A stretch of 34,775 nucleotides of DNA, taken from the NCBI RefSeq assembly GCF_002127655.1, contig NZ_NEHB01000037.1:23090-57864 (forward strand), written 5' to 3'. Each line of letters begins with the position of its first letter. Positions within the stretch are counted from its first letter, which is position 1. The translations under genes were made by a program, and so were the position numbers. The notes under the pieces were generated by a model. It was not told the DNA's origin. It saw only the letters and a program-made list of their open reading frames with translations, and did not search any database. The DNA comes from Janthinobacterium sp. GW456P. Its GTDB lineage: Bacteria > Pseudomonadota > Gammaproteobacteria > Burkholderiales > Burkholderiaceae_D. Shown here in pieces: positions 9,401 to 17,213 of the stretch.

Positions 9401-9895
9401 GGTGATGACGAGGCGCGGCATGCCGCCGTCGCTTTTTTCCGGGTGCTTGCGTTGCCAAGTGGCCAGCACTTCGGCCAGGTTGAACTTGCCATCCGGCGTG
9501 ATCGTCAGCTGGGCTTGTGGCGCCGTGATGCGGATTTCCGCCAGGCTCCAGGCGCGGCGCACGATGGATTTCCATTCCAGCTGCACGGCCAGCGCGCCGA
9601 CGGACAGCAGCGGCGCGCCGCTCTTGCCCTCCGCGCCGGGCGCTTCCCTGAAAGCGATCTGGTCCGCTTCCAGGCGCAAGGTAAACGGGTTGAAGCGCAC
9701 GTCGCCTATGCTGGCCTGGCGCGCCAGTTCTTTTTCCGCAAATTTAGGGAGCTGGTTTTTGATGACGTAGGGCACCAGCCAGAAGCCGGCCGCGCTGTAG
9801 GCGGCCAGGGCGCAGCCGGTGCCGACGGCCCAGCGCTGCCAGCGTTTCCAGCGAAATGTTTTCGTCTGCACGCTTTTGTTGTCGATTGTGTTCAC
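6413..9895 (-). CDS. DUF748 (AsmA-like) envelope protein
   Basis: A large protein of about 1160 residues. After a basic cytoplasmic start (KTFRWKRWQRW) there is one membrane segment (about residues 18-36, GTGCALAAYSAAGFWLVPYV). A long periplasmic region follows with AsmA/DUF748 features: early KNQLPKFAEKELARQASIGDVRFNPFTLRLEADQIAF, and late DGRIDLGLPVSGDMNDPQFSY, IWKAVGNVLTKIVTAPFRAL. Members of this superfamily are linked to outer-membrane integrity or lipid traffic; the exact role here is unknown. The C-terminus adds an OmpA-like stretch (VLLPPEREKLKQVAQIL) and an Ala-rich tail. The frame stays open to 10039. I prefer the GTG at 9895 because it is preceded by AAGGTAAG and gives a normal membrane-anchor N-terminus. 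The alternative ATG at 9928 has no proper ribosome binding site. Confidence 0.88.
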   Translation of the reverse strand: MNTIDNKSVQTKTFRWKRWQRWAVGTGCALAAYSAAGFWLVPYVIKNQLPKFAEKELARQASIGDVRFNPFTLRLEADQIAFREAPGAEGKSGAPLLSVGALAVQLEWKSIVRRAWSLAEIRITAPQAQLTITPDGKFNLAEVLATWQRKHPEKSDGGMPRLVITHFALEQGKVDWQDQKAGYADNFTPIDFTLDNISTLPDANGSYSLSADATRGGKLHWRGTASLSPIRGEGELILNDASLPGLAAYLKAYTRASVTSGTLSARLPYAFSYADGKLEATVKGAGLALRDLALAQGNVKDKGEPFTSLSTLGIAGVNVDLARQNVTIDKVNLYGGKVAVRRDSKGEIDVANLMLPGNPTPAAATPAAPSKPGKWKLDLHQLALANVDVSAIDDTVTPALQLSARQLRLNLQLALQQGPAGMATVINGADFSLADLAMQRGAQTPFKLAQLGFSEGKIDLAAHSVHLGAVMASGAQIDLARNRQGEFAIAQKLPVFASSKADAGKETPSAPWSAKVDKVELSKFGARFDDAGTGIKGTLQDARLSLRDVSNDMKQALPFELGVGLREGGVLTADGKFVPGTGAVDAQLNLKQLALAPVQPLLAQHLKLKLAGGTLSGSGRLTTGGGAPKAPKVRYEGGVDIAGLVLNETDGKRFASWKSVRADKLTASVEPDFVDIPELRVVEPNAQLIIENDRSLNAQRLLVKAPEPATAPSPTPAAATAQAADAAFPVRVRRVRLQNAKLDFADLSLRPQFAAKIYELNGVVTGLSTKRDARSQIELDGRIDEFGLARVRGQLNPFAPTDNTDLNVVFKNVDMVSASPYTMKFAGYKVAEGKISLDLQYKVRNRQLDGTNQIVLDKLTLGERIDSPDALKLPLELALAILKDSDGRIDLGLPVSGDMNDPQFSYGALIWKAVGNVLTKIVTAPFRALGNLLGISADKLEAIDFDAGSAVLLPPEREKLKQVAQILAKREQLKLAVPGQYSDTDGAALRAQAVRRAVAAKAGIKLEAGEEPGPLNLGERKIRGALRELYGERFGKAELDKQKKAAESAAPASAAAASASASAPGTAKIPVLQRLGKLIEGEPQVADTGAFYTGLREQLEAKQPLPADALSKLGAQRSAAILAALQQDGTPAARVSAGAPEKTDAAPGKLVGLKLGLATQ

Positions 9896-10057
9896 GAACT
9901 TACCTTTTGATCTTGTTGGGCTGCACATCCTGCACGCCGTGACTGTCAGTATGCCTCTTTGCGAGCTCGTCTGCAAAATCCAAACGTGTTCAAGTGATAA
10001 CAGGCGCCAGAGTGGCCTTGTTTCCCCTATAAAACTCACACAAACTCACTCTTACTT

Positions 10058-10076
10058 GATAATGATTCTCATTATC
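10058..10076. promoter_or_regulatory. Fur box
   Basis: GATAATGATTCTCATTATC matches the classical 19-bp Fur consensus (GATAATGATAATCATTATC) at 17 of 19 positions and has perfect 8-base arms. It lies 63 bp before the start codon of the TonB-dependent receptor at 10140, so iron-replete repression of that receptor is expected. The divergent DUF748 gene starts 162 bp to the left and could also be affected. Confidence 0.93.
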
Positions 10077-10139
10077 GGTATCATGCGCGCTAACCGTAAG
10101 TTTCCATTCGCACATATTTTTTATTGAAAGCACGATGTC

Positions 10140-12284
10140 ATGCCTGTCGTCTCCCCCCGCACCCGCTTGCTTCCCGTCGCCGCAGCCCTGTCGCTGGCCT
10201 TTGCTTCCCATGCCGCCTTGGCGGTCAATGTGGCCGGCGGCCAGGACGATCTGACGGCTGGCGACGAGAAAGTCATGCAAGCCGTTCAAGTGACGGGCAC
10301 GCGTGCGCAAGGCTTGGTGCCCGTCACGACAGAGGCGGGCAGCTTTCGCGGCGCTAATATCATGGACGTGCCGTCGACCGTCAACGTGATTACGCGCGAA
10401 TTGCTGGAGCAGCAAGCCGTGTCCGGCCTGTACGATGCCGTGCGCAATACGGCCGGCGTGACGCGCCAGCAAAACGGCGGCGAAACCTGGGATCAATTGG
10501 TCATACGCGGCATCGCCGTGGAAAACCGCACGAATTACCGCCTCAACGGTTCCATGCCCATCATGAACTTCTCGCAAGTGCCCATGGAAAACAAGGAGAG
10601 GGTGGAAGTGCTGAAGGGCGCGTCGGCCCTGTACTACGGTTTTACGTCGCCGGCCGGCGTCGTCAACTTCGTCACCAAGCGGGCTGGCAGCCAGCCCGTC
10701 ACCAGCATGGGCCTAAGCCTCGACGACCGGGGCAGCGCCGTGGCGACCGCCGAAGTGGGCCGCCGCCTTGGCGCGCAGCAGGAATTCGGCGTGCGCATCA
10801 ACGCCGCTGGCGGCACCCTGGGTTCCTACCTGGAGCACGTCGGCAATGGCAACCGGCGTTTTATTTCCGCGGCGCTGGACTGGCGCGTGACAAATAAACT
10901 GCTGTTGAAGGCGGACCTGGAATACGAGCGCCGCAGGGTGAGGGAGCAGGCGGGCGTGGCCTTGCCGGCCGCCGTGAAAGGCGTGATCAGCTTGCCGCGC
11001 GCCGTCGATCCGCGCCAGCTGATCGGCCCCGACTGGTCGGCTTTCGAGGCGCAGACGAAAAACGCGCAATTGCGCGCCGACTACGCCATCGCCGATGGCT
11101 GGGCCCTGACGGTGGAAGCGGGCCACTCGGAAACGGCACGCGACCGCCGCCTGGCGATTTTCCGCCTGAACAATGCGGCCGCGCTGGCCACGGGCGCCGG
11201 CCGCATCACGGGCAATATCCAGCACAGCGTGACGGCGTCGGACTTGCTGCGCGCTGAACTGGCCGGCAATTTCAACACAGGTTTCATCGCGCATGAACTG
11301 ACCCTGGGCGCCTCGCGCACGGACAAGTCGCAAGATCCGATTTACCAGAGCAACTACACGATCGCGTCGCAAAACCTGTACCAGCCCGTACCCGTGACGA
11401 ATGTCGTCTTCGGTCCCAAACCGACGGCGCCCACGACGGCCGGGCTCGACACGCGCGACACGGGCTTGTATGCGCTCGACCGCATGGTCTTCAGCCCGCA
11501 ATGGCAAAGCGTCATCGGTGTGCGCCGCAGCAGTTATCAAAGCGACCAGGGCGCCAGCCATTACGACGTCAGCAAGACGACGCCGATGGCCTCATTGATT
11601 TACAAGGCCAGGCCCGAACTGTCGTTTTACGCATCGACGGCGCGGGGGCTGGAAGAGGGCGAAACGGGCCCGACAGGCACGGTCAATCAGGGCGTCAAGA
11701 TGGCGCCGGGCGTCAGCAAACAAAAGGAACTGGGCGCGCGCTGGTTGACGCCGGCCGGCACCCTGGTCTCCGCCGCGCTGTTCGACATCACGCGCCCTGG
11801 CTACTATACGAATGCCGGCAATGTGTTCACCTCGGACGGCGAACAGCGCTACCGTGGCCTGGAAATCTCGACGCAGGGCAAGCTGACGCGCCAGTTGTCG
11901 TGGCAGACGTCGGCCCAGTTCCTCGACCCCAAGTTCGCCCACATCAACGCCGATTACAACGGCAAGGCGCCGGAAAACGCGTCGAAACGCACGGCCAGCG
12001 CCTTCTTCGCTTACGCCTTCGACGCGGTGCCGGGCCTGTCCGTCAACGGCGGCGCGTATTATTACAGCGCCCGTCCCGTGAACGACCTGAACCAGGCCTT
12101 CCTCGGCGGCGTGAGCCTGTTCAGCGCAGGCGCCCGCTACGCGAGCCGCGTGATGGACAAGGCCGTCGTGTGGCAGTTGAACGTGGAAAACCTTGCCGAC
12201 AAGCGCTACTGGGCCGGCGCGGGCACGCGGCTGGCATCGGGTGCGCCGCGCGCCTTCAAGTTGTCGATGAAGGTGGATTTGTAA
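10140..12284 (+). CDS. TonB-dependent siderophore-type receptor
   Basis: A 714-residue outer-membrane receptor. It has a signal peptide of about 28 residues (LLPVAAALSLAFASHAALA), a TonB-box-like stretch (AVQVTGTR, near residue 43), a plug domain to about residue 185, and a 22-strand-type barrel. Typical plug motifs of siderophore receptors are visible: STVNVITRELLEQQ, VIRGIAVENRTNYRLNG, ERVEVLKGASALYYG, AGVVNFVTKR. The end (FKLSMKVDL) lacks the usual terminal Phe. The ligand cannot be read from sequence, but the upstream Fur box points to an iron chelate. A GAAAG stretch lies nine bases before the chosen ATG. A nested hairpin (12285-12322) follows the stop, and the copper-type genes come next on the same strand. 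Confidence 0.92.
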   Translation: MPVVSPRTRLLPVAAALSLAFASHAALAVNVAGGQDDLTAGDEKVMQAVQVTGTRAQGLVPVTTEAGSFRGANIMDVPSTVNVITRELLEQQAVSGLYDAVRNTAGVTRQQNGGETWDQLVIRGIAVENRTNYRLNGSMPIMNFSQVPMENKERVEVLKGASALYYGFTSPAGVVNFVTKRAGSQPVTSMGLSLDDRGSAVATAEVGRRLGAQQEFGVRINAAGGTLGSYLEHVGNGNRRFISAALDWRVTNKLLLKADLEYERRRVREQAGVALPAAVKGVISLPRAVDPRQLIGPDWSAFEAQTKNAQLRADYAIADGWALTVEAGHSETARDRRLAIFRLNNAAALATGAGRITGNIQHSVTASDLLRAELAGNFNTGFIAHELTLGASRTDKSQDPIYQSNYTIASQNLYQPVPVTNVVFGPKPTAPTTAGLDTRDTGLYALDRMVFSPQWQSVIGVRRSSYQSDQGASHYDVSKTTPMASLIYKARPELSFYASTARGLEEGETGPTGTVNQGVKMAPGVSKQKELGARWLTPAGTLVSAALFDITRPGYYTNAGNVFTSDGEQRYRGLEISTQGKLTRQLSWQTSAQFLDPKFAHINADYNGKAPENASKRTASAFFAYAFDAVPGLSVNGGAYYYSARPVNDLNQAFLGGVSLFSAGARYASRVMDKAVVWQLNVENLADKRYWAGAGTRLASGAPRAFKLSMKVDL

Positions 12285-12322
12285 GCAAGGTTTGACTTGC
12301 GCCCTGTGCGCAGGGGCCTTGC
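12285..12322 (+). terminator. Nested hairpin after the siderophore receptor
   Basis: The outer arms GCAAGG (12285-12290) and CCTTGC (12317-12322) enclose an inner hairpin, CCCTG-TGCG-CAGGG (12302-12315). It starts immediately after the receptor stop codon. There is no U-tract behind it, so termination is only plausible. Confidence 0.4.
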
Positions 12323-12324
12323 GC

Positions 12325-12333
12325 TGATACAAT
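12325..12333 (+). promoter_or_regulatory. Possible extended -10 element for the DUF2946 gene
   Basis: TGATACAAT fits an extended -10 (TGn plus TACAAT). It ends only six bases before the ATG at 12340, so transcription would begin at or next to the start codon. No Shine-Dalgarno sequence is present, consistent with a leaderless transcript, and no good -35 was found. The evidence is sequence pattern only. Confidence 0.3.
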
Positions 12334-12339
12334 GTTGCC

Positions 12340-12738
12340 ATGTTCATCAGCAAAGGCAAGGCCGGCATCGTCCTGTGGATCGCGTGTATCGCCATCTTCC
12401 TGGCCACGCTCGCCCCTACGGTATCGCGCGCGCTGACGGTCGCCAGCGGCATGGCCGTGCCCAGCCTGGAAATTTGCTCGGTGGCGGGCGGCATGCAAGC
12501 CATGCCCGCCCGCTACGATGCGCAGGAACCCTCCGCGCCTGAAAAATCGGGCATGCGCATGGCCGACTGCCCGTGCTGCAGCATGCATGCCGACACCTTG
12601 TCAATGCCGCCCACAACCCTCGTGCCCGCTTCTGGCGAGCTCCTCACGGGCTTGCTGCCCGCGCTGTTCTACCAGTCCGCCACGCCCTTGTTCGCCTGGA
12701 CGCCCGTCCAGCCGCGCGGGCCGCCCGCCGCTTTCTGA
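12340..12738 (+). CDS. DUF2946 family protein
   Basis: A 132-residue protein with an N-terminal membrane or signal segment (about residues 9-28, IVLWIACIAIFLATLAP). It has the DUF2946 hallmarks CPCCSMHAD in the middle and a C-terminal FAWTPVQPRGPP. Cys, His and Met residues cluster around the CPCC motif, which suggests metal contact. Members of this family often sit beside copper-related TonB-dependent receptors, which matches the neighbour 94 bp downstream. The exact function of the family is not established. No Shine-Dalgarno sequence is visible before the ATG. Confidence 0.85.
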   Translation: MFISKGKAGIVLWIACIAIFLATLAPTVSRALTVASGMAVPSLEICSVAGGMQAMPARYDAQEPSAPEKSGMRMADCPCCSMHADTLSMPPTTLVPASGELLTGLLPALFYQSATPLFAWTPVQPRGPPAAF

Positions 12739-12832
12739 TCTGTCCTTTCCCTGAACTGCCTTGCGCCGCGCCGCACAATGCCGTGCGCTTGCGCCTGTTC
12801 GTTTTACCCATACAGAATCTGAAAGCAGCACC

Positions 12833-14911
12833 ATGAAACATTTTTCCTTATTGATTTCCCTCGCCATCGCCATGCCCGCCGTGGCGCAAACGCGCCCTGA
12901 AGAGGTTTTGCCCGAAATGAAAGTCATCGTCACGGCCATAGGCGACGGCTACCGTCCCGCCGCCGACACGGCGCTGATGCTCTCCAGCACGCCGGGCTAC
13001 AGCGTGGCGGCCGGCGGCGGCGTGTCCGGCTTGCCAGTGGTGAATGGCTTTGCGGATGACCGCATCAAGATTCGCATCGACGGCATGGAATTGACGGCCG
13101 CCTGCGCCAATCACATGAATGCGCCGCTGTCCTACATCGATCCGCAGCAAGTTCAGCGCATCCGCCTGATCGCGGGCGTGACACCGGTCAGCGCCGGCGG
13201 CGACAGCATCGCCGGCACCATCGAGGTGCAGTCGAACGCGCCCGTGTTCGCCCAGCCCGGCGCGCCGCTGCTCACGCAAGGCAGTTTTGCCGTGTCGGGC
13301 CGCAGCGCCAACAACAGCGTGGCGACCAGCGTGAATGCGTCGGCCGCCAGCGACGTGCTCAGCATCGGCTACAGCGGCGCCTATACGCGCGGCCACAGCT
13401 ATGAAGACGGTCACGGCAATACCGTGCTGGCCAGCATGTTTGAAAGCATCAACCAGTCCATCGTGCTGGCGGCGAAACGCGATGGTCAGCAACTGACCTT
13501 GCGCGCCGGCGTGCAGCACATTCCGTACCAGGGCTTTCCCAACCAGTACATGGACATGACGGACAATCACGGCCAGTTCGCCAACCTCGCTTACCTGGGC
13601 GAGTTCGGCTGGGGCGTGCTGGACGCGCGCGCCTACTGGCAGCAGACGGACCACGAGATGGGCTTTTTTTCGCCCGAGCGCAAGGGCACGATGCCGATGC
13701 TCACGCACGGGCGCAACACGGGTTATGCGCTGATGGCCAGCCTGCCGACAGGGACAGGCGAGTTGCGCCTGGGCCAGGAATGGCACGGCTTCCGCCTCGA
13801 CGATTACTGGCCGGCCGTGCCCGGTTCCATGATGATGGGGCCGCGCACTTACCTGAACATCAACGACGGCAAGCGCGACCGCACCGTGCTGTTCGGCGAA
13901 CTGGAAACGCGCCACGATGCGCGCTGGACGAGCGTGCTGGGCGTGCGTGGCGAATCCGTGCGCATGGACACGGGCGACGTGCAATCATATGGCACCAATA
14001 TGATGAACATGCCCGACGTGATGGCCGCCAGGGCCTTCAATGCGCGCAGCCGCAGCCAGCGCGACACGAATATCGATGCCTCCGCGCAAGCGACATTCAC
14101 GCCTGATGCGTCTAGCAGCTATGCATTCGCGCTGGCGCGCAAGGTGCGCTCGCCCAACCTGTATGAGCGCTACTCGTGGGGCCGCGGCTCGATGGCCATG
14201 ACCATGACCAACTGGTTTGGCGACGGCAACGGCTATGTGGGTGATATCGACCTCAAGCCTGAAACCGCTTATACGGTGGCATTGACGGCCGACTGGCATG
14301 GCGGCGGCGAGGAGGGCTGGTTCCTGCGCATCAACCCCTACTACAGCAAGGTCGACAATTACATCGACGTCGACGTGCTGGCACCTTTCCACCCGTACAT
14401 GAAAATGGGCGCGAACGGCAACTTGCTGCGCTTTGCCAACCACGATGCCAAGCTGTATGGCACCAATGTCGCCTGGCAACTGCCTTTGGTGCGCAGCGCG
14501 CGCTGGGGCAGCTTCATGGCGACAGGTAACGCCGCCTGGACGCGCGGCAAGCGCAGCGACGGTGGCGACCTGTATCGCATGATGCCGTTCACCGCCGTGC
14601 TGGCCGTCGAGCACAAGCTGGGCGCCTGGAACAGCCGTATCGAAACGAAGATCGTGGCCCGCAAGGACAAGGTCGATGCGCGCCGCTTTGAACCGGAAAC
14701 GGGCGGCTATGCCCTCGTCAACCTGCGCAGCAGCGTGGCGCTGAACAAGACCGCCAGCCTGAGGGCCGGTGTCAGCAACCTGTTCAACCGCGCGTATGCG
14801 GACCCGCTCGGCGGCGTGTATCTGTCGGGACTGAAAACGAACGGCGGGGCGCTGCAAGCCTTGCCGGCCGAGGGACGGTCGATCGATCTGGGGCTGCAAC
14901 TGAAGTTCTAA
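12833..14911 (+). CDS. TonB-dependent copper receptor (OprC type)
   Basis: A 692-residue outer-membrane receptor with a short signal peptide (MKHFSLLISLAIAMPAVAQ), a TonB-box-like MKVIVTA, a plug domain, and a barrel ending in a terminal Phe (LGLQLKF). The plug contains CANHM (Cys91, Met95) within ACANHMNAPLSYIDP, and the barrel contains HEM (His274, Met276). This reproduces the CxxxM plus HxM copper site described for P. aeruginosa OprC, with similar spacing between the two halves. Further Met-rich stretches occur (YMDMTD, GSMAMTMTNW, MMGPR). An upstream DUF2946 gene supports a copper role. I placed the start at 12833 because it yields a clean signal peptide and has GAAAG ten bases upstream; the frame itself is open from 12761. 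Confidence 0.88.
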   Translation: MKHFSLLISLAIAMPAVAQTRPEEVLPEMKVIVTAIGDGYRPAADTALMLSSTPGYSVAAGGGVSGLPVVNGFADDRIKIRIDGMELTAACANHMNAPLSYIDPQQVQRIRLIAGVTPVSAGGDSIAGTIEVQSNAPVFAQPGAPLLTQGSFAVSGRSANNSVATSVNASAASDVLSIGYSGAYTRGHSYEDGHGNTVLASMFESINQSIVLAAKRDGQQLTLRAGVQHIPYQGFPNQYMDMTDNHGQFANLAYLGEFGWGVLDARAYWQQTDHEMGFFSPERKGTMPMLTHGRNTGYALMASLPTGTGELRLGQEWHGFRLDDYWPAVPGSMMMGPRTYLNINDGKRDRTVLFGELETRHDARWTSVLGVRGESVRMDTGDVQSYGTNMMNMPDVMAARAFNARSRSQRDTNIDASAQATFTPDASSSYAFALARKVRSPNLYERYSWGRGSMAMTMTNWFGDGNGYVGDIDLKPETAYTVALTADWHGGGEEGWFLRINPYYSKVDNYIDVDVLAPFHPYMKMGANGNLLRFANHDAKLYGTNVAWQLPLVRSARWGSFMATGNAAWTRGKRSDGGDLYRMMPFTAVLAVEHKLGAWNSRIETKIVARKDKVDARRFEPETGGYALVNLRSSVALNKTASLRAGVSNLFNRAYADPLGGVYLSGLKTNGGALQALPAEGRSIDLGLQLKF

Positions 14912-14925
14912 AGGCTGTAATCAGC

Positions 14926-14963
14926 GTGCACCTTCCTGCCGCCGATGGGGGAGGAAGGCGCAC
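14926..14963 (+). terminator. Hairpin after the copper receptor
   Basis: The arms GTGCACCTTCCT (14926-14937) and AGGAAGGCGCAC (14952-14963) pair over 12 positions with one A-C mismatch around a 14-base loop. They lie 14 bp after the receptor stop. No U-tract follows. Beyond it, up to 15139, I see nothing except the presumed promoter of the small gene at 15140. Confidence 0.5.
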
Positions 14964-15139
14964 AACTGGCATCGCCGCATCGGGCTACGCCATGTGGTCG
15001 TGACAATGTGCGCATGTTTCTCGCTGGTAATTTGTTATGCTCTCTGGCGTCTGCTTCAGGCATTTGGCGCACAGGGGTGCGATAGCGGAGGGTGAAGGCT
15101 TTATCTGCTCAAATGAAGCTGACTGAATAAAAGGTTTCC

Positions 15140-15361
15140 ATGATCGCATTTAAAGATTTTCGTTCGACCACCGCGGGCAGTCCTCTTTCCGATGGCATGG
15201 ACCGCTCTCTGGTATTGGCCAATGAATGGCTGCTAACAACCGGCGTCCGTCCGGTCAACATCGAAACCATCACGGAAACGCGAGGCTGGACGGCGTTAGC
15301 CAAGGTTGAGCGAGGGATACGGATTTGGTATGAAGTGGCGCCTCCTTCCATGAAGCCCTGA
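15140..15361 (+). CDS. Small unknown protein (73 residues)
   Basis: I do not recognise it. The protein starts MIAFKDFRSTTAGSP and ends with RGIRIWYEVAPPSMKP. It has no signal peptide, membrane segment or Cys. The gene is supported by a good ribosome binding site (AAAAGG, eight bases before the ATG) and by codon use somewhat less GC-rich than its large neighbours. It is bounded on the left by about 230 bp of intergenic DNA and on the right by a convergent small gene, so it appears to be a single-gene unit. Confidence 0.6.
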   Translation: MIAFKDFRSTTAGSPLSDGMDRSLVLANEWLLTTGVRPVNIETITETRGWTALAKVERGIRIWYEVAPPSMKP

Positions 15362-15401
15362 GCCGTTCAAGCTGGCCATCCCCAGATCATCGGCCGCAGC
15401 G

Positions 15402-15629
15402 TCATCCATTTCCGCCTCCGCTCTTTTTGCGCCGCGACCCTGTCAGCACGCGCAGCGCGGTGGCGATCGGCACCTTGTTCTTGGCCAGGTAGGCGGCGGC
15501 CGTGGCGGTATCGAGCATTTCCTGGAAAATAATGCCGACCTCGACCTTTTGGGCCGTCAAATCGTCCTGCCTTGCGCAGTCGAGAATATCCATATTCGTC
15601 GCAGTAACCTTGTCATTCTTGGAGCGCAT
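15402..15629 (-). CDS. Small unknown protein (75 residues)
   Basis: I do not recognise it. The protein is probably soluble, with a helical middle (IIFQEMLDTATAAAYLAKNKVPIATALRVL) and a basic, Gly-rich tail (GSRRKKSGGGNG). The length and the pattern of a short helix-turn-helix-like stretch with a basic end could fit a small nucleic-acid-binding protein, but this is speculation. GAGG sits seven bases before the ATG, supporting the start. The promoter would lie in the AT-rich stretch 15640-15730, shared with the divergent dsdA. Confidence 0.65.
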   Translation of the reverse strand: MRSKNDKVTATNMDILDCARQDDLTAQKVEVGIIFQEMLDTATAAAYLAKNKVPIATALRVLTGSRRKKSGGGNG

Positions 15630-15881
15630 TTTTGCCTCGGTAGAAAAGAGAAAAATGTCTCCTTTTGTTTGCCTTTAAGATAACTTATTTTTGTGACTTT
15701 GTGGAAATTTTTCTTTAATCGATAGTGCCTTCAGGAATCAAATTTAGCTATGGGCCAAGGTCAGTGCCTGGGGATGAATGCGGGACAGATGACATCCTGT
15801 CATGCATTGCTTGATCAACCATCGTTTGCCAGCGGCGCCCGGATGCGCTCTAATCATGGCTTGTTCCTACACGAGCTTGCC

Positions 15882-17213
15882 ATGCTGCCCACTCCCGCCA
15901 TCGCCGCGCTGCGCGAAAAATTTCCCCTGATTACAGAACTGATGGCCTTGCAGCCCTTGAGCTGGTTCAATCCCCGCATCGCGCCGGCGGCAGAAGGCTT
16001 GAAGGACGTGGGCTTGACGATGGACGACGTGGCCGATGCCAGCGCGCGCCTGGCGCGCTTTGCGCCATATCTGTCCAAGGCGTTTCCGCAAACGCAGGCC
16101 ACTGGCGGCATTATCGAGTCGCCCGTCATGCCGCTGCCGGCCATGCAGGCGGCGCTGGGTCTGGCCTTAGACATGACGAGCGGTCAGCTGTGGCTCAAGC
16201 AGGACAGCCATTTGCCCATTTCCGGCTCGATCAAGGCGCGCGGCGGCATCTATGAAGTATTGAAACACGCGGAAATGCTGGCGCTGGACGCGGGCTTGCT
16301 GAAGGAGGGCGACGATTACAGCCTGCTGGCCAGCGACGCCGTGCGCGCCTTCTTTGGCCAGTATGCGATCGCCGTCGGTTCCACGGGCAACCTCGGCTTG
16401 TCGATCGGCATCATGAGCGCGCGCCTGGGCTTTCGCGCCACCGTGCACATGTCGCTTGACGCGCGCCAGTGGAAAAAGGATAAATTGCGCAGCCACGGCG
16501 TCACCGTCGTCGAGTACGCGACCGACTACAGCGTGGCCGTGGAAGCGGGGCGCAAGCAGGCCGAGAACGACCCCAGCTGCCATTTCGTCGACGATGAAAA
16601 TTCGCACGATCTGTTCCTCGGCTACGCGGTGGCGGGACAGCGCCTGAAAGCCCAGTTCGATGCAAGCGGCATCGCGGTGGACGAGGCGCACCCGCTGTTC
16701 GTCTACCTGCCGTGCGGCGTGGGCGGCGGTCCCGGTGGCGTGGCCTTCGGCTTGAAGCTGGCCTTTGGCGATTTTGTCCACTGCGTCTTCGTCGAGCCGA
16801 CCCACTCGCCGTGCATGTTGCTGGGCGTGCACACGGGCTTGCACGAGGGAATCAGCGTGCAGGAGATCGGCATCGACAACCTCACGGCCGCCGATGGCCT
16901 GGCCGTGGGACGCCCGTCCGGCTTCGTCGGGCGCGCCATGCAGCGGCTGATCGACGGCTACGCCACCGTCGCCGATGAAGAACTGTACCGCTTGCTGGCG
17001 ACACTGGAGCAAACGCAAGGCTTGCGCCTGGAACCGTCCGCCGTGGCCGGTTTCGCGGGCATTCCTGCCGTGCTGGCCGCGCCGCAGTACCAGCAGCACC
17101 TGGACAAGGCCACGCACCTCGTATGGGGCACGGGCGGCAGCATGGTGCCGGAGCAAGAAATGGCGGCCTATGTGGCGCGGGGCAGGGCGCTGCTGGCGGC
17201 CGGAGCCGCTTGA
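15882..17213 (+). CDS. dsdA: D-serine ammonia-lyase
   Basis: A PLP enzyme that converts D-serine to pyruvate and ammonia, detoxifying D-serine and letting it serve as a carbon and nitrogen source. The sequence matches E. coli DsdA over its whole length: [29 protein letters not shown] with the PLP lysine, [74 protein letters not shown]. Starting at 15882 gives 443 residues and puts the PLP lysine at 118, the same number as in E. coli (442 residues). That is why I prefer it to the in-frame ATGs at 15750, 15774 and 15843, although its ribosome binding site is weak. The stop overlaps the regulator start (TGATG). Confidence 0.95.
   Translation: MLPTPAIAALREKFPLITELMALQPLSWFNPRIAPAAEGLKDVGLTMDDVADASARLARFAPYLSKAFPQTQATGGIIESPVMPLPAMQAALGLALDMTSGQLWLKQDSHLPISGSIKARGGIYEVLKHAEMLALDAGLLKEGDDYSLLASDAVRAFFGQYAIAVGSTGNLGLSIGIMSARLGFRATVHMSLDARQWKKDKLRSHGVTVVEYATDYSVAVEAGRKQAENDPSCHFVDDENSHDLFLGYAVAGQRLKAQFDASGIAVDEAHPLFVYLPCGVGGGPGGVAFGLKLAFGDFVHCVFVEPTHSPCMLLGVHTGLHEGISVQEIGIDNLTAADGLAVGRPSGFVGRAMQRLIDGYATVADEELYRLLATLEQTQGLRLEPSAVAGFAGIPAVLAAPQYQQHLDKATHLVWGTGGSMVPEQEMAAYVARGRALLAAGAA

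Noticed and set aside
9896..10039. Upstream extension of the DUF748 frame by 48 codons
   Set aside because: The extra residues look like non-coding translation, have no good ribosome binding site and would push translation toward the Fur box region.
12848..14899. Two long minus-strand open frames opposite the copper receptor
   Set aside because: His/Ala/Arg-rich shadows; the receptor on the plus strand has full family motifs.
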